Source of the DNA: Cerioporus squamosus
Lineage: Eukaryota > Basidiomycota > Agaricomycetes > Polyporales > Polyporaceae
Assembly: GCA_022592435.1 (NCBI GenBank)
Contig: JABYQS010000015.1
Location: forward strand, 124,001 to 188,000
Reading direction: 5' to 3'
Length of the DNA: 64,000 bases
The position numbers were made by a program, and so were the translations under genes. Within the stretch, counting starts at the first letter, position 1. Each line of letters begins with the position of its first letter. Below, one piece after another: positions 59,438-64,000 of the stretch. Under the pieces are notes generated by a model that was not told the origin of the DNA, did no database searches, and saw nothing but the letters and a program-made list of their open reading frames with translations.

Positions 59438-61629
59438 ATGCCTAGTCGTCCGTACTCGCCGTCGCCGTCCCCCGACGAAGACTACGGCCAGGAAGCTTAC
59501 GACCGGGAATGGACTGTCTCTGGTATCGTTGGAGAGAGCGTCGACGGTTTCGGTCAGCACAGGTAAGGAACGTATGTAACTAGTATTGTCTTCAATGAAC
59601 TGACGACGGCCAACAGATATGAGGTAGTTCTCCATGCTCATAAGCTGCGAGACAGCCAGTGATAGATCTTCAGGTCAAATGGGGCGATGGCTGGCGTCGC
59701 CCCGATGGTACCAACACAACCTGGGAGAAGGACGATGCGGAAGAGCTTCAAGAGGCTTTCGACAAATGGGACCGGGAGCACCAGGCGAAGCGCATGGAGA
59801 AAGCGCAGAAGAGTCCCGAGATCGAGATCGGCGAGATGCCCTACCACATGCTGCACGAGCAGGGGACGATAGAGCTTGCGCGCGGGTACGAAGAGCTGAA
59901 GAAGGTGTACCTGCCCAACGGGATGGACCCGAGGCAGCCAATCGACTTCGACGCCATGCGCAAGAAGGTCCCGGGGCGACCGTCGCCGCCGCCTCCGCAG
60001 CATGTCCTGATTGCCCGTGCTAATGCACAGCGGGAGGCCTCGGAGAGATCGACCTTGGGTTCTGGGTCCCGGACTCCGGCGTCGTCCCCGTCGCGCTCTT
60101 CCTCGCGCTCTTCCTCGCTCGTACGGGAGCGTCGACCAAAGAAACCTCTCCCGAAACGCGCAGGTATACGTAGGGCCGTCTCTTCTTCGGCCCCCGACTC
60201 TGAAGGAGAAATGGCGAGGGTATCGCCGCGGGCTGCGAGCGGTCAGCAAAGACTATTCAAGCGTCGCAAGTCTCTCGAACTGAAGTGGGCGCGCAATTTG
60301 CAGGGAGCGGCTTCCGTAAAGATCGTAAATGAAGTAAACTACGAGGAAATTCCGCCGCTCGTGGAGAACTTTGAGTACCTCGAGCGGGGCTATGGGCGGT
60401 GAGGGCATCTCCTCTTATAGCTGGCGAGAGAAGGCTAGACTAACTACTTTGTAGGGCTCCGGACGTGCCGTCGAACGCAGCAATAGCTGATTGTCTTGTG
60501 AGCTGTGAATGCGATGACATTTGTACCGATGCTGTGGAATGCGGATGTCAAGGACCGTCTGAGCTACAGGGCGAATCTGGCGAGCGCATCTTTGCGTACA
60601 CACAAAGGGTGAGCTTCTGCTACTGCCCCTTGTCATGCTACTAACCGCCTATCCACTTCTCTTACCAGGGCTTGTTCAACTTCGAACTTCTTCCGGGAAT
60701 GGAAGCGATAGAATGCAACGACGTGCGTCCTCTATGACCGTATGTGAGCTAATATACGCTGACATGGCGTGTGGTTCCAGGCCTGCTCCTGCGATGTCCG
60801 ATGCCCGAATCGAGTCGCTCAACGACCGCGCAACGTGGTTATTGAGGTATTCCGGACCCGGAACTGCGGTTGGGGAGCACGATGCCCCGTCGGGCTGCCG
60901 AGAGGTAAGGTTGTGGGCATATATACAGGGTGAGAGACTCCACGTCCTGTACTGCACTAGTCCACTGACGATTCTATCAGTCGACTGATGTAAGTGTCAC
61001 CAACGTTGTCCCTTCACGCACAGCTGTCTCACTTCAACGCTGCACACAGACGTCGAGAAGAAGCGGACACGTACCTGGGCGAACACAAGTCGTACATATT
61101 CGATCTTGACGTTCGCGAAGGCGCAGACGACGAAGATGAAGCCGAAGAGTACTCCGTGGATGGATATGCCCATGGTATGTACGAGCTCATCGCGCTCACT
61201 TGCTTCATCTCGACGCCGGACTGACTACATACGGCCCTCTCTCAGGTAACTGGACCCGCTTTGTGAAGTACGTTACCACGCAGAACATACAAGCGGTTTC
61301 CTTCCCTGCTGACACAATGCATCAGCCACTCCTGTGAACCCAATCTGCAAGTGTATCCCGTGGTATGGGATACGATACCAGAGGTGCCTGTCACGTTTTG
61401 GGATGTATCCAACACCTCTGACTGCTTTTCGCTCCAGTTCAACCAACCCTACCTTGCATTTGTGACCACGAGGAACATCCCGCCACGGACAGAGCTAACG
61501 ATTGACTACGACCCGAAGGCCGCAGAGGAAGCTCGGAAATCCAAAGGCAAGCACCGTCAGAGGACACCTGAAGGTGCAAGGCACTGCATGTGCGGCAGTG
61601 CCAATTGTCGAGGATGGGTCAGAGTCTAG
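59438..61629 (+). CDS. clr4: SUV39/Clr4-type histone H3K9 methyltransferase
   Basis: Ten exons: 59438-59562, 59617-59623 (7 nt), 59674-60398, 60455-60608, 60669-60722, 60781-60929, 60981-60989 (9 nt), 61050-61174, 61246-61267 and 61326-61629; 557 aa. Heterochromatin enzyme. Domains in order: a chromodomain-like region at about 23-65 (EWTVSGIVGES, YEVKWGDGWRRPDGTNTTWE), a charged linker, and a cysteine-rich pre-SET (CLVSCECDDICTDAVECGC; CSCDVRCPNRVAQ). Then SET (RNCGWGARC; GKVVGIYTG; RREEADTYLGEHKSYIFDLD; NHSCEPNLQVYPVVWD; LAFVTTRNIPPRTELTIDYD) and post-SET (CMCGSANCRGW). The cofactor and catalytic motifs NHSC and the final Tyr (DYD) are present. The 7-nt exon completes R-Y-E of the chromodomain and the 9-nt exon completes the YTG-x-L-I loop; both are required for frame. 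Confidence 0.92.
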
Positions 61630-61908
61630 ATCATCGCAAACGGCTCATGTATATCACGCGCACGACTGCGACAGCGCCCTCGACAGGAGGGTATCCCGAT
61701 CTGAATATGATACAAGCGACATACTACTGTTACGCGACAAGGAGCTTTATATCCTCTACCATGTACCGCGTGTGAGCGCCATCCAAGATGGACACCTATC
61801 GTATATACAACAGAAGCTACGGTAACCTGCCACAGCATGGTCATACACAGCAGAGTCCGATACGCGCATATAAAGGCATTTCGCCACCCGTCCCAGACTT
61901 CGTCAAGG

Positions 61909-63919
61909 TCATTGCTTGATATGCATCTTCCTGAAGAGACCCATGAAACCACCTTCCCAGTGGTGATGGTGATGCTGCTGCTCATCCTGCGGCACATCAA
62001 ACGATCCGGGCATCGCCAACTCCGGAGTCTCGCGGCCCCCCTCCGGGTGCGGCTCAGACTCCTCCGCATCTGGCCCCGCACCCTCCTGGATTTGCGGCAG
62101 AGCCTCCTCCCCGTCATGTAGCGTGGTCGGCACCTTCTCATGCAGCGGCTGGTGCGCCTGCGACTCATGCTTCAGCTCATGCGCGTCGCTCGGCGCGGCG
62201 GCGGGCGGCTCCTCCACGACCTCCGTCTTCTTCCCCTCGCTCGCCTTCTTCATCTCGTCCTCGGCCGGGGCGGTGACCTTCACATACTCGTTCTCCCCCG
62301 GGTCCGACGGCGACGAGCGCGCCGAGGCCGACGCGCCCGGCGCAGGTTGCGCGTGGCCCTCATCGTCGTCCTCGTCGTCGTCCGATTCGATGTTGGTCCC
62401 AGTCCGCCAGCCTCCGCTGCTTGTGCTCGCGCGGGAGGAGTTGGTGTTGAAGCGATGGAGGGCACGTGCGCCTGTGATGGCGGCGCGCCAGCGTGCGCGG
62501 GGATCGAAGTGCTCGCGGAGGCCGGTGAGGTCGTGCTCGTTGGACGGCGTGTGCGATGTGAGCCACTGGTCGGTGGGAGGTGCGTGAGTTGTCGGAAGGG
62601 TCCCAGTAACAAGCAGAACGAACCTCGTGCTTGAGGGCTTCCTCAGCTGATGGCCGCTTCGTGGGATCGGGGTTGAGCAGGGTCTTGACGAAATTCTTGG
62701 CTATAAGTTGATAGTTGACCGATTAGTATGAGGGTTGCGGGATGATGTGGACGGATAGATGCGAACCTGCCGCGGAGACGTTGCTCCAGTATCGCTCATG
62801 GAACTCGATCTTTGCCTCGGTCGTCTCGCGGATGAGCTCCTTCATATCGTCCGAGCGGAACGGGGAATAACCACAGAGCATGACATAAGTGATGATCCTG
62901 TCCAGTCACTCAGGATCAGTACCACGACGCCAACACCGAACGGATCGCGACTCACCCTATGGACCAGATATCCACCGCCTTCCCGTGGCCCTTCTTGTTC
63001 AAGACTTCCGGCGCAACGTAGCCAAAGCTACCAGCCAGTGAGTAGAGTTGCTCATCCGCCGAATGCAGATGCTTCGCGCTGTGGAGCGTGTTGAGCCTGG
63101 ACTGTCAGGAGAGATGGCAGTGGGGTACTTACATTCCGAAGTCTGCGATAACTATGTCGGAGTGCTCATCGGGTGTGCGATACAGGATGTTCTCTGGTCT
63201 ATAGCACAATCAGCTTACGAGGATCCTGCAAATGCAAATTCAGGATGGTGACCTACTTCAAGTCTCGGTGAACGATATCGTGGTCATGAAGGTACTTGAC
63301 GCCGGAAAGGACCGACCTAAGAGTAGCACGCCACAGTCAGACCAATCCCGCCAGCGCGTTGTGCAACGTTCGCCACATGTGCAAGGCGGGGTGCAAAGAT
63401 GTGAGACGTACTTGAGTACTTGGACCGCATCTGACTCAGTGAATTTGCCCTTCTTCGTGATGCGCTCAAAGAGTTCTCCTCCCTGCGCAAGCTCGAACGC
63501 AAGGTAGTACTTGGTCCGCGACTCAAACCACTCGTAGAACTTGACCTTCACAAGCATTCAGCACCCTTCACAATGACGTAATGGTCACAATCGGAAAGGG
63601 GACTCACAATATTGGGATGGTCAAGTCCTCGGAGAACCTCCATTTCGCCCCAGACGCTACTCTCGTTTCCCTTCACCTTCTTTTTGGGAATGACCTTCAG
63701 GGCAACCTCCACAGTAAAGTCCTCGCCATTGTCTGAGTTGTTGCTGTATTTCGAGGACTTGGTGAAGGCGGAGAGATGCGAGGGGCTGAGGCTCGAGCTA
63801 GAGCTACTGCGTGTGGGTGCCGGGGGTTTCGCGGTAGGAGGGACACCTGCGTCAGGGCTGGCTGCAGCACCGCATATCGCAACGTTCTTCTGGCCTGGAG
63901 GGACGTGCCATGTCGCTCG
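61909..63919 (-). CDS. CaMK-group Ser/Thr protein kinase, 5' end beyond the window
   Basis: Visible exons: 63919-63608, 63545-63412, 63316-63257, 63198-63133, 63078-62956, 62897-62767, 62700-62624 and 62565-61909; phases agree. The exon with the glycine-rich loop lies at or past the right edge. Kinase motifs: [10 protein letters not shown] (ATP-binding Lys), [87 protein letters not shown] and [19 protein letters not shown]. This is a CaMKI-like catalytic core with all catalytic residues. The C-terminal 200 residues are acidic and disordered and end in a His-rich [17 protein letters not shown] basic-hydrophobic calmodulin site just after the kinase domain ([15 protein letters not shown]) is plausible. 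An insert of about 55 Ser/Pro/Ala-rich residues separates beta strands 2 and 3. Confidence 0.87.
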
Positions 63920-64000
63920 CTGTGAATGCAGTCCACAGGTTCCAACGTTGCAGGACGTCAGAGTGCCAGACCGCCAAGTTGATCAGAGGACGCAAATGGG

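Noticed and set aside
1..64000. tRNA, snRNA or rRNA genes
   Set aside because: A by-eye search for tRNA B-box-like GGTTCGAATCC words and for conserved U6 sequence found no convincing candidate.

Overview
The window reads as nuclear DNA of a filamentous basidiomycete, probably an Agaricomycete and possibly a polypore. Genes are dense on both strands and cut by many short introns (mostly 43-70 nt, GT-AG, with CTGAC/CTAAC-like branch points). Coding sequence is GC-rich with long Ser/Pro-rich disordered stretches. The set of proteins is a eukaryotic housekeeping set (COP9, Mediator, TRAPP, SWR1, Rgp1, Pumilio, Clr4-type methyltransferase). No tRNA, rRNA, virus or CRISPR was recognised. All gene models were spliced by eye from reading frames, splice signals and family motifs.

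Layout. 1-6.4 kb: COP9 subunit 7 (-, cut by the window edge), a small Med9-like protein (+), a Kre9-type single-pass membrane protein (+) and a large disordered protein (-). 8.3-11.2 kb: a tandem pair of GNAT-type acetyltransferases (+). 12-18.6 kb: a PSP1-domain protein (-) and Rgp1 (-). 19.4-23.5 kb: a TRK potassium transporter in 20 exons (+). 24-30.7 kb: a truncated cullin-like protein (-), SWC5 (+), a BTB/POZ protein (-) and TRAPP subunit TRS31 (+). 32.4-36.2 kb: a soluble dihydroorotate dehydrogenase (+) and an HMG-box transcription factor (-). 36.2-39.7 kb: a gene-poor stretch holding a foldback/MITE-like element. 39.7-46.9 kb: an acetyl-CoA transporter (+) and a GYF-domain protein (+). 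47.2-52.9 kb: an unrecognised acidic protein (-) and VPS38/UVRAG (+). 54.9-64 kb: a Pumilio protein (+), an SUV39/Clr4-type histone methyltransferase (+) and a CaMK-group kinase (-, 5' end outside the window).

The genes do not form a pathway cluster. They alternate in divergent pairs that share short upstream regions (CSN7/Med9-like, cullin-like/SWC5, BTB/TRS31, acidic protein/VPS38) and convergent pairs with short 3' gaps. Several serve membrane traffic (Rgp1, TRS31, VPS38) or chromatin and transcription (SWC5, Clr4-like, HMG, Med9-like), but this looks like ordinary gene density rather than an operon-like system.

Most notable: seven microexons of 7-15 nt that must be spliced to keep conserved domains in frame; two GC-AG introns; four reading-frame breaks in three genes, each repaired by one extra C in a C run (assembly error or real mutation); a 646-bp inverted-repeat element with a possible 4-bp target duplication; a cullin-like protein lacking the RING-binding half; and a kinase with a long Ser/Pro insert in its N-lobe.
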